A DNA stretch of 64,000 bases from Nocardia asteroides (GCA_019930625.1 CP082844.1:3534001-3598000); one strand, 5' to 3'; positions 1 through 8,361 are shown, counted from the stretch's first letter. Notes: generated by a model from the sequence alone, not told the origin. Translations and numbers: made by a program.

Positions 1-103
1 ATGTCCACTACCTTCCGGCCTTTCCCGCTCGCCTGACAGGCTGCGGACTTCCTGGTAGTCGCGGGGCCACCCAGGCCCGGTGCGGCTGACCTACCCTCGA
101 ACC

Positions 104-991
104 ATGGATTCCGACAATCGACTGGGCGCCTTCCTGCGCGCGCGCCGTGAGCTGGTCCGACCGGAAGATTTCGGGATGTCCAGCGGTGGCCAGCGACGGG
201 TCGCCGGGCTGCGCCGCGAGGAGATCGCGCTGCTCGCGGGGGTGAGCGCCGACTATTACGTGCGCCTGGAACAGGGGCGCGACAGGCACCCCTCCGAACA
301 GGTCATCGCCGCGCTGGCGCGGGTGTTCGCGCTCGACGAGGAGGGCACGGCGCACCTGCGGGAACTGGCGCGCCCCACCGGGCGTCGGCCGAAGGCCCCT
401 CGGCAGCCCGAGCGCGTCGCACCGGGTTTGGTCCGCCTGATGAACGCCTGGCCGAACACCCCCGCGCTGGTGCTCGGCAGATATCTGGACGTCTTGGCGG
501 CGAATCCGCTGGCCGCGGCGGTCAATTCGTGCTCTGTTCCCGGCGTCAACCAGGTGCGCATGGTCTTCCTCGATCCCGAGGCGCGCGACATCTACGGTGA
601 TTGGCCGACCATCGCGGCCGACACCGTCGCGAGCCTGCGGGCGACCGCGGGCGCCGACCTGGACGATCCGCGCTTGACCGCACTGGTGGGGGAGCTGTCG
701 CTGAAGAGCGAGGAATTCCGGCAGCTGTGGGCGCGCCACGACGTCCGCGCGAAGACCGCGGGCGTCAAGCATTTCCGTAACCCCGTGGTCGGGGACCTGA
801 CCCTGTCCTACGAGACGTTCAGCGTCAACGGCGCGCCGGGTCAGCTACTGATCGCCTACCACGCGGAGCCCGGATCGCCCTCCGAGCGCTCTCTTGCCCT
901 GCTCGGCAGCTTGATCGCCGACAACTTCGATACCGCGCGCGACGAGCACCGTGACGCCGGGCAATCCGGTTCCTCCCGGCAGAGGAGCTGA
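104..991 (+). CDS. XRE-family regulator with MmyB-like ligand-binding domain
   Basis: DNA-binding transcriptional regulator, cytoplasmic, 295 residues. The N-terminal ~75 residues form a Cro/C1-type helix-turn-helix with the signature LRREEIALLAGVS followed by YVRLEQG. Residues ~105-270 match the MmyB-like sensor domain of large actinobacterial and streptomycete families that repress a neighbouring oxidoreductase or exporter gene. The ATG at 104 is preferred over an in-frame GTG at 80 because family members start with a short segment like MDSDNRLGAFL. It converges on the exporter remnant that follows. The ligand is unknown. Confidence 0.88.
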   Translation: MDSDNRLGAFLRARRELVRPEDFGMSSGGQRRVAGLRREEIALLAGVSADYYVRLEQGRDRHPSEQVIAALARVFALDEEGTAHLRELARPTGRRPKAPRQPERVAPGLVRLMNAWPNTPALVLGRYLDVLAANPLAAAVNSCSVPGVNQVRMVFLDPEARDIYGDWPTIAADTVASLRATAGADLDDPRLTALVGELSLKSEEFRQLWARHDVRAKTAGVKHFRNPVVGDLTLSYETFSVNGAPGQLLIAYHAEPGSPSERSLALLGSLIADNFDTARDEHRDAGQSGSSRQRS

Positions 992-1010
992 GCCGCGCCC
1001 GACCGCCGAT

Positions 1011-1544
1011 TCAATCCTTCGCTCCGGTCCGTGTCGCACCTGCCGACGCGGCGACCACACACGCGACGCCCGCCCACTGCCCGAGAGTCATGACCTGACC
1101 GAGGACGGCCAGGCCCGCGATCGCCGCCACTGCGGGCTCGAGGCTCATCAGCACGCCGAAGACGCGAGGCGGCATCCGCCGCCGCGCTTCCAGCTCGACC
1201 GAATACGGCAGCACCGACGACAGTATCGCCACCGCGAATCCGGCGGCCAGCACGCCGGGCCGCAACAGCGCGGCGCCCGCGTCGATGACGCCGACCGGCA
1301 GCATCACCAGCCCGCCGAATGCCATGGCGAGCGCCAGCCCGCCGCCGCCGCTGGTCTGCTCGCCGAGGGCGGCGCTCAGCAAGATGTAACCCGCCCAGCA
1401 GGCCGCCGCGGCCAGCGCGAACATCACCCCGACCCAGTCCACGTCTCCGTCCGCCCTGGTCAGCAGCAGCACTCCGGCCCCGGCAAGCACCGCCCACAGC
1501 GGATCGCTCCAGCGCCGCGAGCCCGCCAGTGCGACCGTGAGCGG
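1011..1544 (-). pseudogene. EamA/DMT-family exporter, N-terminal part missing
   Basis: The remaining ~177 codons encode the C-terminal two thirds of an EamA (DMT) permease of the RhtA-like amino-acid exporter type. About six hydrophobic segments can be read, beginning at PLTVALAGSRRW and ending near VACVVAASAG. Homology-like sequence stops at about position 1544. Upstream codons in this frame are low-complexity, Arg/Pro/Ser-rich and not membrane-like. A full protein would be ~290 residues, so roughly 110-120 residues, including the first membrane segments and the start, are gone. The break lies next to the ART gene, which suggests an insertion or deletion. It is unlikely to make a working transporter. 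Confidence 0.75.
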
Positions 1545-1564
1545 GTGATGAAGCTCGCGGCCGG

Positions 1565-2734
1565 GTGGCGGGGCTGCTGGAGCAGTTCGCGCGCAATCCC
1601 GTGCACGGATGTGACGCTGGGGTGGTACCCCAAATTCACACCCCTGACGGGAAGGCTGTGGCGCGGCAGAAGGTGACGTGCTTCCCACTGGCAGGTGGCA
1701 CCGAGATCGAGGGTGCGGGCGACAGTGGGATCCTTGGCCAGGGATCGCCGAAGGGAGTGGTTTTGAGGAGCAATCCACTCGCCGATTTCGCGCGGAGTAT
1801 CCGGGATACTGTTCGCCGTTGCACCGACTCGATCGGTGTGGGATCCTCCGCTTTCATTCACTCGTCCGGCCGGGAACTGCACGGTTCAGCCACACAGTAC
1901 GGCCAAGTCGACCAAGACATTCACAGCAGGCTCAAGGAGATGGGCGTGGATGTCGAGGCGATCAAAGGGCGGGCGAGAAACGCGCCGCCTGTCTCTCGGC
2001 TCGTTCTGGATCACCACTCGCCACAGAGCTTCGGCGAGATACGTTCGTGGGTGGAGAAGAACGCGATGGACCGCGACGTGATCCCGTCTTCCCCGGGAGG
2101 TCGGATTCTCGTGGACGAGCGGGCGTGGGGCGAAGGTATGCGGATGATGAGTGACAGCCTGCGCCAGCGTGGCGTGAACGGCAAAGCCTACGACGTGGCC
2201 ATGGGTGACTGGGCCGATCAGTTGTTCCTGCAGGCCCGCGCAGGCGGGTACCGCGTGCCCTACGATCCGGAGGATCGAGAACATCTGTTCGCGTGGCCGC
2301 CACTCTATCGAGGTGACAATCGGCTCGAAGACACGATCTTCGAGCAGGGTTTCGAACCGAAAGGCGACAACACCGATCTGCGAGATCATCAACTGTCTGA
2401 TGATGTCGACGACTCGAACTATGTAGCGACGTCGAGGTCAGCAGAGTACGCCGCTCTCCACACCGGAGGAGCGCACGGAGCAGAAGAGGGTGGAGCGGTC
2501 TACCTCATCACCGATGCCCGGGGCGGCACCGATGTGGAAGTCTGGAACCAACAGCACGGGGAGGGGGCAAATATCGCATTCGAGGACGAAATCGCGTTCA
2601 AGCCGAACATCCCACCAGACAAGATCGAGGGTCGGCTGCTGGATCCCAACGACCCGCACGGAGGGATCCTCCCGAACCCGAACTTCACTCCCAACTACTC
2701 CCCGAAACAAGGGATCCGCGACGACGGCCCATAA
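1565..2734 (+). CDS. Putative pertussis-toxin-like ADP-ribosyltransferase toxin
   Basis: The C-terminal ~150 residues read as a mono-ADP-ribosyltransferase of the pertussis S1/scabin group. They show the catalytic Arg in LYRGDNRLEDTIFEQGF (Arg249, codon at 2309), the STS-like strand YVATSRS (Ser290, codon at 2432) and an ExE catalytic motif in AFEDEIAF (Glu340 and Glu342, codons at 2582 and 2588), then KPNIPPDKI as in S1 toxins. Residues ~95-125 (HSSGRELHGSATQYGQVDQ) resemble the end of EspC/WXG100-like ESX domains, so the gene may be the tail of a type-VII-secreted polymorphic toxin (inference). There is no signal peptide. The start is uncertain: GTG at 1946, 7 bases after AAGGAG, is an alternative giving only the toxin part. 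Base composition is visibly less GC-rich than its neighbours. No immunity gene is recognised. Confidence 0.7.
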   Translation: MAGLLEQFARNPVHGCDAGVVPQIHTPDGKAVARQKVTCFPLAGGTEIEGAGDSGILGQGSPKGVVLRSNPLADFARSIRDTVRRCTDSIGVGSSAFIHSSGRELHGSATQYGQVDQDIHSRLKEMGVDVEAIKGRARNAPPVSRLVLDHHSPQSFGEIRSWVEKNAMDRDVIPSSPGGRILVDERAWGEGMRMMSDSLRQRGVNGKAYDVAMGDWADQLFLQARAGGYRVPYDPEDREHLFAWPPLYRGDNRLEDTIFEQGFEPKGDNTDLRDHQLSDDVDDSNYVATSRSAEYAALHTGGAHGAEEGGAVYLITDARGGTDVEVWNQQHGEGANIAFEDEIAFKPNIPPDKIEGRLLDPNDPHGGILPNPNFTPNYSPKQGIRDDGP

Positions 2735-2786
2735 ACCCCACCGCCACAGCCCAGGGCACGGCATCGACGCATGCGATGCGGGGACC

Positions 2787-2922
2787 TCCCTGCTCGAGGC
2801 CCGCGTGGTCATCGGTGACTTCAAAACCGAGCACAACCTGCGGCACCGGGATTCAGCCCTGGGCTACCGGACACCGGCCGAGTACGCTGCGGCCTGCACC
2901 CACACCCACCATCCGGTGGGCT
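2787..2922 (+). mobile_element. IS3-family transposase C-terminal remnant
   Basis: One frame reads SLLEARVVIGDFKTEHN, then ALGYRTPAEYAAACTH, which is the characteristic end of the IS3-group OrfB integrase core. Only ~45 codons remain. There is no DDE upstream, no start codon and no recognisable inverted repeat. It begins ~50 bases after the ART toxin stop and abuts a Tn3-type fragment on the other strand, so it is debris of a former insertion sequence. Confidence 0.7.
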
Positions 2923-3266
2923 GTGGCCTTCAGCTCCATCGCCCCCGCCGGCCGCCACCGGAGATACTGCGCGACCAACCGCACATGCTCGGTGCGCGTC
3001 TGCGCCCGCTTGCCATACGAACGAATCATCGACGCATCAACATCCAACTGCTCCGCCAACCGAGCCACCGCCACAGGCGGCGCGTCGGCCACCCGATCCG
3101 GCACAAACCCCAACCGCCGCGCGGCCGCGGCGAGCAGCTCGGCGCGCTCACGCACCGCGCACGTCGGCCCGATGCCCTGTGCGACCGAAGGCGGCGACAG
3201 CAGCCAGCCGCCGCAGCGGCGGCAGTGCGCGGCAACTCGGAGCGTGGGCTGAGCGTCGTCGGCCAT
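2853..3266 (-). pseudogene. DUF6011 zinc-ribbon fused to a Tn3 transposase fragment
   Basis: The 137-residue frame starts at an ATG 5 bases after GGGGAAAG. Residues ~10-42 carry a small zinc-ribbon-like CRRCGGWLL...GPTCAVRERA segment of DUF6011 type. Residues ~50-120 (LGFVPDRV, APPVAVARLAEQL, YGKRAQTRTEHVRLVAQYL, ELKA) match the N-terminal DUF4158 region of actinobacterial Tn3-family transposases. The DDE catalytic core and the rest of the ~1000-residue transposase are absent. The last ~17 residues run into unrelated sequence. It may still be translated, but it is best seen as a chimeric transposon remnant. Confidence 0.62.
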
Positions 3267-3503
3267 GTCTTTCCCCTCCGGCCGCAAGTGGCAGGTACGG
3301 CCGCAGCCGATCCTCCCTGTCCGTTCCGCGTGTACCTTTCGGGCCGCATCCGGCTGACCTGCGACCCGAAACATTGGTCGAACAGTCCAGCCGGGCAGGT
3401 GTTCGGATCTAGCTTGCGGATTCGATGGAGGCGGCAGCGGCTCGCTTGGGTTGATCAGCCCCCGGCGAGGTTGAGCTATCGCGGGTCACCCACCTGTGGA
3501 TGA

Positions 3504-3710
3504 TCACTCCATCTGATCGAGCATGTCGGAGAACGCTGCCTCGAGCCGCAGCGCCTTTTTGATCTCCTCGCCGGTGACGTAGGGGTACTCGCCGTACTCG
3601 AGGAAGCGCGGAACGTGGTGGTCCCGGACGAACCGGACGAACGCCTCGGGGTTTTCCTTCCAGTCCTCGGGGAATCCTTCGTCGAACAACAGCCACCGCA
3701 GGTGTCGCCC
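3504..3710 (-). CDS. Small acidic hypothetical protein
   Basis: A 61-residue frame from a TTG at 3689 (the frame is open to 3710) encodes an acidic, aromatic-rich peptide with FPEDWKENPEAFVRFVRDHH and EYGEYPYVTGEEIKKALR. The amino-acid usage looks coding, but I do not recognise the family. An in-frame TAG at 3711-3713 separates it from a further open stretch on the same strand (to 4094) with a short hydrophobic segment, so it may be the end of an interrupted larger gene. Its proximity to the ART gene invites, but does not support, an immunity role. Confidence 0.35.
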   Translation of the reverse strand, partial: GRHLRWLLFDEGFPEDWKENPEAFVRFVRDHHVPRFLEYGEYPYVTGEEIKKALRLEAAFSDMLDQME

Positions 3711-4108
3711 CTACGTCCTCAGGATCCGCAACCTTCCACTCGGCATGGCGGTGACCATGATGCCCGCCAGCACCAGTATCGTCGGCGGCACGCCACCGAG
3801 CCCCTGAGCGGCGATCGAACGCCGGACCGAAACCGGCCTGGCCCCGCGCACCGTCCGCTCGAAGTCGATCGCGACCACTCCGCACCTCCGTCGCCTGTCG
3901 GAAACCTTCGGACACACAACCACGCCGGGACGACACGACCGAACACACGGCACTCGGGCGGAGGTCGTCGTAGCCACGCCGGTCCCCTGCCGTACGGCGG
4001 CGGCGTGGAAAGCCGCCCGATTCGTGTCCCGGCGTGGTCGAGATTCGGCGGTTCGCACCCCGCCGAGACCGAACGGGAGTGAGGATCTAGACATCGCGCC
4101 GGCGACCG
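3711..4108. other. No confident gene
   Basis: About 400 bases between the small ORF and the secreted protein. A minus-strand frame has a coding-like end (GVPPTILVLAGIMVTAMPSG), but no recognisable family and no good start. Otherwise I see nothing. Confidence 0.4.
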
Positions 4109-4159
4109 TTGCCCGCGCCCGTTCGAAGAAGAGCGACTCACGACGATAGGACCACCGGA

Positions 4160-4555
4160 ATGCGGATACGAGTTGGTGCGGTAGCGGCGATCGTAGCCAC
4201 CGCGGCGGTCATGCTGGGTGGCCACCCCTCGGCTTGGGCCACGGTTACCCAGGTGGAGATGTATCCCGATATCAACTTCGGGTTGGTGACGAACTACGGG
4301 ACGGGCTGCACCTATACCGCGCGAGCCACCCTGACCGATAGCATCACGCCGGTCGTCTTCTACGACAACGGTATTCCGTTCGGCGTGGTCCGCCCCTCCG
4401 GAGGTGTCGCCTTGATCGACTGGGTGCCCGCCACGCCCGGACCGCACACCATCAGTGCCGTGCAGCAGCCGGAGACGCCGTACGTGGCGAGTATCGACCT
4501 CAGGGTCGGCCAAGGCGTCCACCTGGGCTACGCGTGCGCCGTTCTCGGCGGTTGA
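4160..4555 (+). CDS. Secreted Ig-like-fold hypothetical protein
   Basis: The predicted exported protein has 131 residues. The ATG at 4160 gives an Arg-containing n-region, a hydrophobic core (VGAVAAIVATAAVML) and a probable signal peptidase site after PSAWA. The ~100-residue mature part has two cysteines (GCTYTAR and YACAVLGG) and beta-strand-rich text such as VVFYDNGIPFG and TPGPHTISAVQ. This resembles a single bacterial Ig-like domain found in many small nocardial and mycobacterial secreted proteins. The function is unknown. It is monocistronic. Confidence 0.7.
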   Translation: MRIRVGAVAAIVATAAVMLGGHPSAWATVTQVEMYPDINFGLVTNYGTGCTYTARATLTDSITPVVFYDNGIPFGVVRPSGGVALIDWVPATPGPHTISAVQQPETPYVASIDLRVGQGVHLGYACAVLGG

Positions 4556-4639
4556 CGGCGACCCTTCCGGTCCGCCGCGCCGGTAGGGTCGAGCGCGGTG
4601 GTGCGGGGCTCGATCTTTTCGGCGTGAAAGGACGTGAGC

Positions 4640-5545
4640 ATGCGAAGCAACGGGCCGATCGTGGTCGGTGTGGACGGGTCCGCCGGATCGGCGGCGGCGG
4701 TCGCGTGGGGAGCGCAGGCGGCCGCGCAGCACCGGGCGCCGCTGCACCTCGTGCACGCGCTCGACCCGGTCGCCGACTACGGACCTGGCATCACCGAACC
4801 GCTCACCAGCACCGACTATGCCCGGCTGGAGGGCCACGGGCGCTGGGTGCTCGACACGGCGGCAGAGGAGGCGCGAATCGCCGTCCGCGCTCTGCGCGAC
4901 GTCGAGGTAAGCACCGAGCTGGTGCACGAGCCGGCCGGGCCGGCGCTGCTGGACCGCACCGGCCGGGCGAGGCTGACGGTGGTCGGCACCAGGGAGCGCG
5001 GCACCGTGCGACGTGCCTTGCTCGGATCGGTCAGCGCGGCGCTGGCGCGGCGGGCGCACTGCCCGGTGGTCGTGGTCCGAGAGGGTGCGCCGCTCACCGA
5101 GGAAGCCAGGAAGCGGCCGGTCGTCGTCGGGGTGGACGGCACCGAGATCAGCGAACCCGCCATCGAAGCGGCGCTACGGGAGGCTTCGGCGCGGGGTGTG
5201 CCCCTGCTGGCGCTGCATGTGTGGATCGGCATCGAAATGCCGACGGTGAGCGCCGAACTCGCGGTAGACACCGAGAAGCAGATCGTGCTCGCGGAAAGCC
5301 TCGCCGGATGGCAGGAGCGTTTCCCCGAGGTGCTGATCAGGCGCGAGATCGTGACCGACCGGCCCGAGCGCTCTCTGCTCGAACGCTCCGAGCAGGCCCA
5401 GCTGCTGGTGGTCGGCAGCCGGGGCCGCGGCGGGTTCGCCGGCATGCTGTTCGGCTCGACCAGCCAGGCCCTGCTGCTGTCGGTGGCGTGCCCGATCATG
5501 ATCGTGCGCGATGTCACGATGGCGGTCCGCTACCTGCCCGACTGA
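4640..5545 (+). CDS. Universal stress protein, tandem UspA domains
   Basis: Cytoplasmic protein of 301 residues with two Usp domains (~1-145 and ~155-301). Each has a nucleotide-binding signature near its end: VVGTRERGTVRRALLGS and VVGSRGRGGFAGMLFGS, the G-2x-G-9x-G(S/T) pattern of ATP-binding Usps. Such tandem Usps are abundant in actinobacteria and are usually linked to hypoxia or stress responses. ATG 4640 is chosen over GTG 4634 because AAAGGA lies 7 bases upstream. It converges with the next gene, with three bases between the stops. Confidence 0.92.
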   Translation: MRSNGPIVVGVDGSAGSAAAVAWGAQAAAQHRAPLHLVHALDPVADYGPGITEPLTSTDYARLEGHGRWVLDTAAEEARIAVRALRDVEVSTELVHEPAGPALLDRTGRARLTVVGTRERGTVRRALLGSVSAALARRAHCPVVVVREGAPLTEEARKRPVVVGVDGTEISEPAIEAALREASARGVPLLALHVWIGIEMPTVSAELAVDTEKQIVLAESLAGWQERFPEVLIRREIVTDRPERSLLERSEQAQLLVVGSRGRGGFAGMLFGSTSQALLLSVACPIMIVRDVTMAVRYLPD

Positions 5546-5548
5546 GCG

Positions 5549-6016
5549 TCACGCTCCGGTCGTCGAGCCCGGCCGCACGATCATCAGGACGGTGACCACC
5601 GCCCACAGCACGTTGAACACCCCGGTGTCCATGGCGAGACGGCGGATGAGCGCCGGAGTGGTGCCGGTGAGGTCGGCCAGGATCTTCTGCTGCCCGGGCA
5701 GCACGAGCAGTGCGAGCACGCCCGCCGCGGCCGCGGTCAACCCGATCGACACCACCAGCCAGGCGTCGTCGAGCACGCCGAGGCTGAGCGCGGTGAGCAC
5801 ACCGAAGGTCGGGACGAGCACGCCGAACAGGGCATAGACCCGGCAGATGCGATGCAGCGTGCCGAGGACGGCGGGATCGTGGCCGGTCGCGGTGGCGGCG
5901 AGGGCGCGGCGGGTGGTGGCCGGGAACATGCTGGCCGCGACCGTTACCGGGCCGACGGCGATGATCACGGCGAGCACGTGGACCGAGAGCAGGAACTTCG
6001 TCACGGCGGTCGACAC
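5549..6016 (-). CDS. DUF2269-like integral membrane protein
   Basis: 155 residues with four hydrophobic segments (about 7-30, 57-80, 84-107 and 132-152), consistent with the DUF2269 family of small membrane proteins of unknown function. It is transcribed divergently from the GlxA-type regulator at 6159. The shared 142-base gap contains AdpA-like sites, so that regulator may control it (inference). Confidence 0.75.
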   Translation of the reverse strand: MSTAVTKFLLSVHVLAVIIAVGPVTVAASMFPATTRRALAATATGHDPAVLGTLHRICRVYALFGVLVPTFGVLTALSLGVLDDAWLVVSIGLTAAAAGVLALLVLPGQQKILADLTGTTPALIRRLAMDTGVFNVLWAVVTVLMIVRPGSTTGA

Positions 6017-6041
6017 TAGTCAGCGTGGCGGGGGAGCGAAA

Positions 6042-6078
6042 TTGGCGAAAGTGCCATATAGCGGTCGTTTCTCGCCAA
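6042..6078. promoter_or_regulatory. AdpA/GlxA-type operator pair
   Basis: Inverted TTGGCGA (6042-6048) and TCGCCAA (6072-6078) lie between the divergent DUF2269 and GlxA-type genes. The right site, read on the minus strand as TGGCGAGAAA, fits nine of ten positions of the published AdpA consensus TGGCSNGWWY. The regulator next door belongs to that family, so autoregulation is likely. Confidence 0.5.
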
Positions 6079-6158
6079 GTGCTGTGAGCTGCGGAGATCG
6101 AACGGAACGCCAGACAGGCGGTATTGGCTGGAAGTGACCGGATGAATACGCTTTCGCC

Positions 6159-7121
6159 ATGCATACCGTGGCCGTACTCGCCCTGGACAAGGTGATCGCG
6201 TTCGATCTTGCCACGCCCCTGGAGGTGTTCGGACGGACGAGGCTCCCCGACGGCAGGCCCGGTTATCGCGTACTGGTCTGCGCGGCCACATCGACAGTCG
6301 ACGCCGGGGTGTTCGCGCTGCGGGCGCTGCACGGGCTCGAGGCGCTGACCGAGGCCGACACGATCGTCGTACCCGGCTGCGCCGACCTGGACTCGCCGGT
6401 GCCGGAGGAGGTGATCGACGCGCTGCGCCGGGCGGCGGCCGCGGGCACGCGCATCGCGTCGATCTGTTCGGGCGCCTTCATCCTGGCCGCGACCGGACTG
6501 CTCGACGGCCACCGCGCGACCACCCACTGGCTCGCCGCCGCGGAACTCGCGACCCGCCACCCGGACATCGAGGTGGACGCCGAGGTGCTGTACGTGGACA
6601 ACGGATCGCTGCTCACCTCGGCGGGCGCGGCCGCCGGAATAGACCTGTGCCTGCACATGATTCGCCGGGACTACGGCTCGGCGACGGCGGCCGACGCGGC
6701 CAGGGCGGCGGTCGTCCCGCTGGAGCGCGAAGGCGGACAGGCGCAATTCATCGTGCACGACCAGCCGCCGACGCCGCGCGGCTCGGCGTTGGAACCGGTG
6801 CTGCGGTGGATTCAGGACAACTCGGCGCGGGATCTCTCCCTGGACGACATCGCCGCACACGCCGGAATGAGCACTCGCACGCTCAATCGCCGCTTTCGCG
6901 AGCACACCGGCACCACACCGTTGCAGTGGCTGCTGCGCGCCCGTATCCGGCAGGCCCAGTATCTGCTGGAAGCCACCAGCCACCCGGTCGACCGGATCGC
7001 GGGCCAAGTCGGTTTCGGATCGCCGACCGCGTTCCGCGACCGCTTCAAGCGGGTGGTGGGGACGAGTCCGCACAGCTATCGGGCCGCCTTCCACGGCTCC
7101 GATACGAGACCAACCGGATAG
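6159..7121 (+). CDS. GlxA/AdpA-type AraC-family regulator
   Basis: 320-residue regulator. Residues 1-190 form a DJ-1/PfpI-like domain with the nucleophile-elbow-like segment IASICSGAFILAA and the motif GLLDGHRATTHW. Residues ~215-315 form an AraC/XylS double helix-turn-helix (DLSLDDIAAHAGMSTRTLNR; DRIAGQVGFGSPTAFRDRF). In this family the PfpI part mediates dimerisation and has no proven catalysis. The short gap to the reductase gene at 7203 suggests they may be co-expressed. Confidence 0.92.
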   Translation: MHTVAVLALDKVIAFDLATPLEVFGRTRLPDGRPGYRVLVCAATSTVDAGVFALRALHGLEALTEADTIVVPGCADLDSPVPEEVIDALRRAAAAGTRIASICSGAFILAATGLLDGHRATTHWLAAAELATRHPDIEVDAEVLYVDNGSLLTSAGAAAGIDLCLHMIRRDYGSATAADAARAAVVPLEREGGQAQFIVHDQPPTPRGSALEPVLRWIQDNSARDLSLDDIAAHAGMSTRTLNRRFREHTGTTPLQWLLRARIRQAQYLLEATSHPVDRIAGQVGFGSPTAFRDRFKRVVGTSPHSYRAAFHGSDTRPTG

Positions 7122-7202
7122 CGCGCCCACCGATGAGTTCGCGCGCGTCGTCCCGTCGGATCAAGCGACAACACCCGCAGCATTGATCCAGGAGAAACGC
7201 GA

Positions 7203-7817
7203 ATGAGGAAAATCACCGCAGGTCTGTTCGTCGCCCTCGACGGTGTCGTGGAGGACCCGCAGGACTGGCACTTCCCCTACTTCGACGACGCCATGGGCGC
7301 GGCGGTCGACGCCCAGCTCGGCGCCGCCGACACGCTGCTGCTCGGCCGCAGGACCTATGACAGCTTCGCGGGTGCTTGGCCGGAGCGCGAACAGGCAGGT
7401 GGCCCGGACGCGGTGTTCGCCAAGAAATTGGGCGACGCGCGCAAGATCGTGGTGACCCGGCAGGATCTCGACTTCACCTGGCGCAATTCCGAAGTGATCG
7501 ACGGCGACCTGATCGAGGCGGCGACGGCGTTGAAGAACGCGCCGGGCGGCGACATCGGCATCAGCGGCTCCGTCTCGGTCGTCCGTCAGCTACTGGCCGT
7601 GGGCCTGCTGGACGAGCTGCACCTGCTCGTGCACCCGATCGCGGTCGGCAAAGGCGAGCGTCTGTTCGAGGACGGCGCCCCAACGATTCCGCTGCGGCTG
7701 CTGTCGTCGCAGACCTTCGAGACCGGTGTGCTGCACCTGGTCTACACCCGCGACGAGGCGGCGCCCGCAGGGGGTTACGAGGACGCGAAAGCGCATCTCT
7801 CGCAGAGTGTTCGGTAG
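7203..7817 (+). CDS. Dihydrofolate-reductase-fold (RibD C-terminal-like) protein
   Basis: 204 residues of the RibD-C/DHFR-like reductase family, likely NAD(P)H-dependent, with an unknown substrate. It has the N-terminal strand RKITAGLFVALDGVVEDP, the cofactor-loop segment TLLLGRRTYDSFAGAWP, and GDIGISGSVSVVRQLLAVGLLDEL followed by VHPIAVGKGERLF, all typical of the family. ATG 7203 has AGGAGA about 6 bases upstream. A second member of the family lies at 33618. Confidence 0.9.
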   Translation: MRKITAGLFVALDGVVEDPQDWHFPYFDDAMGAAVDAQLGAADTLLLGRRTYDSFAGAWPEREQAGGPDAVFAKKLGDARKIVVTRQDLDFTWRNSEVIDGDLIEAATALKNAPGGDIGISGSVSVVRQLLAVGLLDELHLLVHPIAVGKGERLFEDGAPTIPLRLLSSQTFETGVLHLVYTRDEAAPAGGYEDAKAHLSQSVR

Positions 7818-7837
7818 CCAGGCGGGGCGGGCCTCGA

Positions 7838-8278
7838 TCAGCCCTCGGTATCGGTGGCCATGGTGAGCAAGAGGTCGCGCAGGGCCTCTTGCTGAGCTTC
7901 GGTCAGTGCCGTCAGGGGTGAGTTGGCGCCGAGTAATTCGAGCGCGTCGTCGCGCCGCCGCTGACCGGCCGGTGTCAGCACGATTTGTTTCGCGCGCCGG
8001 TCCGTGGGATGCGGCTCGCGGCGGACCAAACCCTGCTGCTCGAGCCGGTCCAGCACGAAGGTCGCGTTGGACGGCTCGCACGACATTCGCGCCGCCAGCT
8101 CCCTGGCGGTGATCGCCTCGGACAGTTCCCGCAGGGCGATCACTTGCGAAGGGGTGAGGTCGAGCTGCTCGGCGACGCGGCGGACGTGCACGTCCAGCCG
8201 GTGGGTGAACCGGTGCACCAGCTTGCACACGTCGCGGTCGAGTTCGGTGTCCACCACGGGGTCCGGCTGCCGCGTCAT
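7838..8278 (-). CDS. MarR-family transcriptional regulator
   Basis: 146-residue winged-helix regulator. It shows the recognition region LTPSQVIALRELSEAITARELAARM and a wing with LEQQGLVRREPHPTDRRAKQI. It is divergent from the MFS exporter at 8362, with a perfect inverted repeat between them, the usual arrangement for a repressor of a drug pump. Confidence 0.92.
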   Translation of the reverse strand: MTRQPDPVVDTELDRDVCKLVHRFTHRLDVHVRRVAEQLDLTPSQVIALRELSEAITARELAARMSCEPSNATFVLDRLEQQGLVRREPHPTDRRAKQIVLTPAGQRRRDDALELLGANSPLTALTEAQQEALRDLLLTMATDTEG

Positions 8279-8311
8279 TGCTCCGAGTCTAGCGTCTTCG
8301 ATTCGAACTGT

Positions 8312-8348
8312 GATAGTTCTAGTTCAAATCATTAAAGTTAGAACTATC
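8312..8348. promoter_or_regulatory. Inverted-repeat operator between marR and MFS genes
   Basis: GATAGTTCTA (8312-8321) and TAGAACTATC (8339-8348) are perfect 10-base inverted arms. They sit in an AT-rich gap in the divergent promoter region and are probably bound by the adjacent MarR protein. Confidence 0.6.
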
Positions 8349-8361
8349 TGGAAGGCGTGTG

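Noticed and set aside
3615..4082. Plus-strand 155-codon ORF
   Set aside because: Pro/Arg/His-rich, no family features, no ribosome site, overlaps opposite-strand coding-like sequence.
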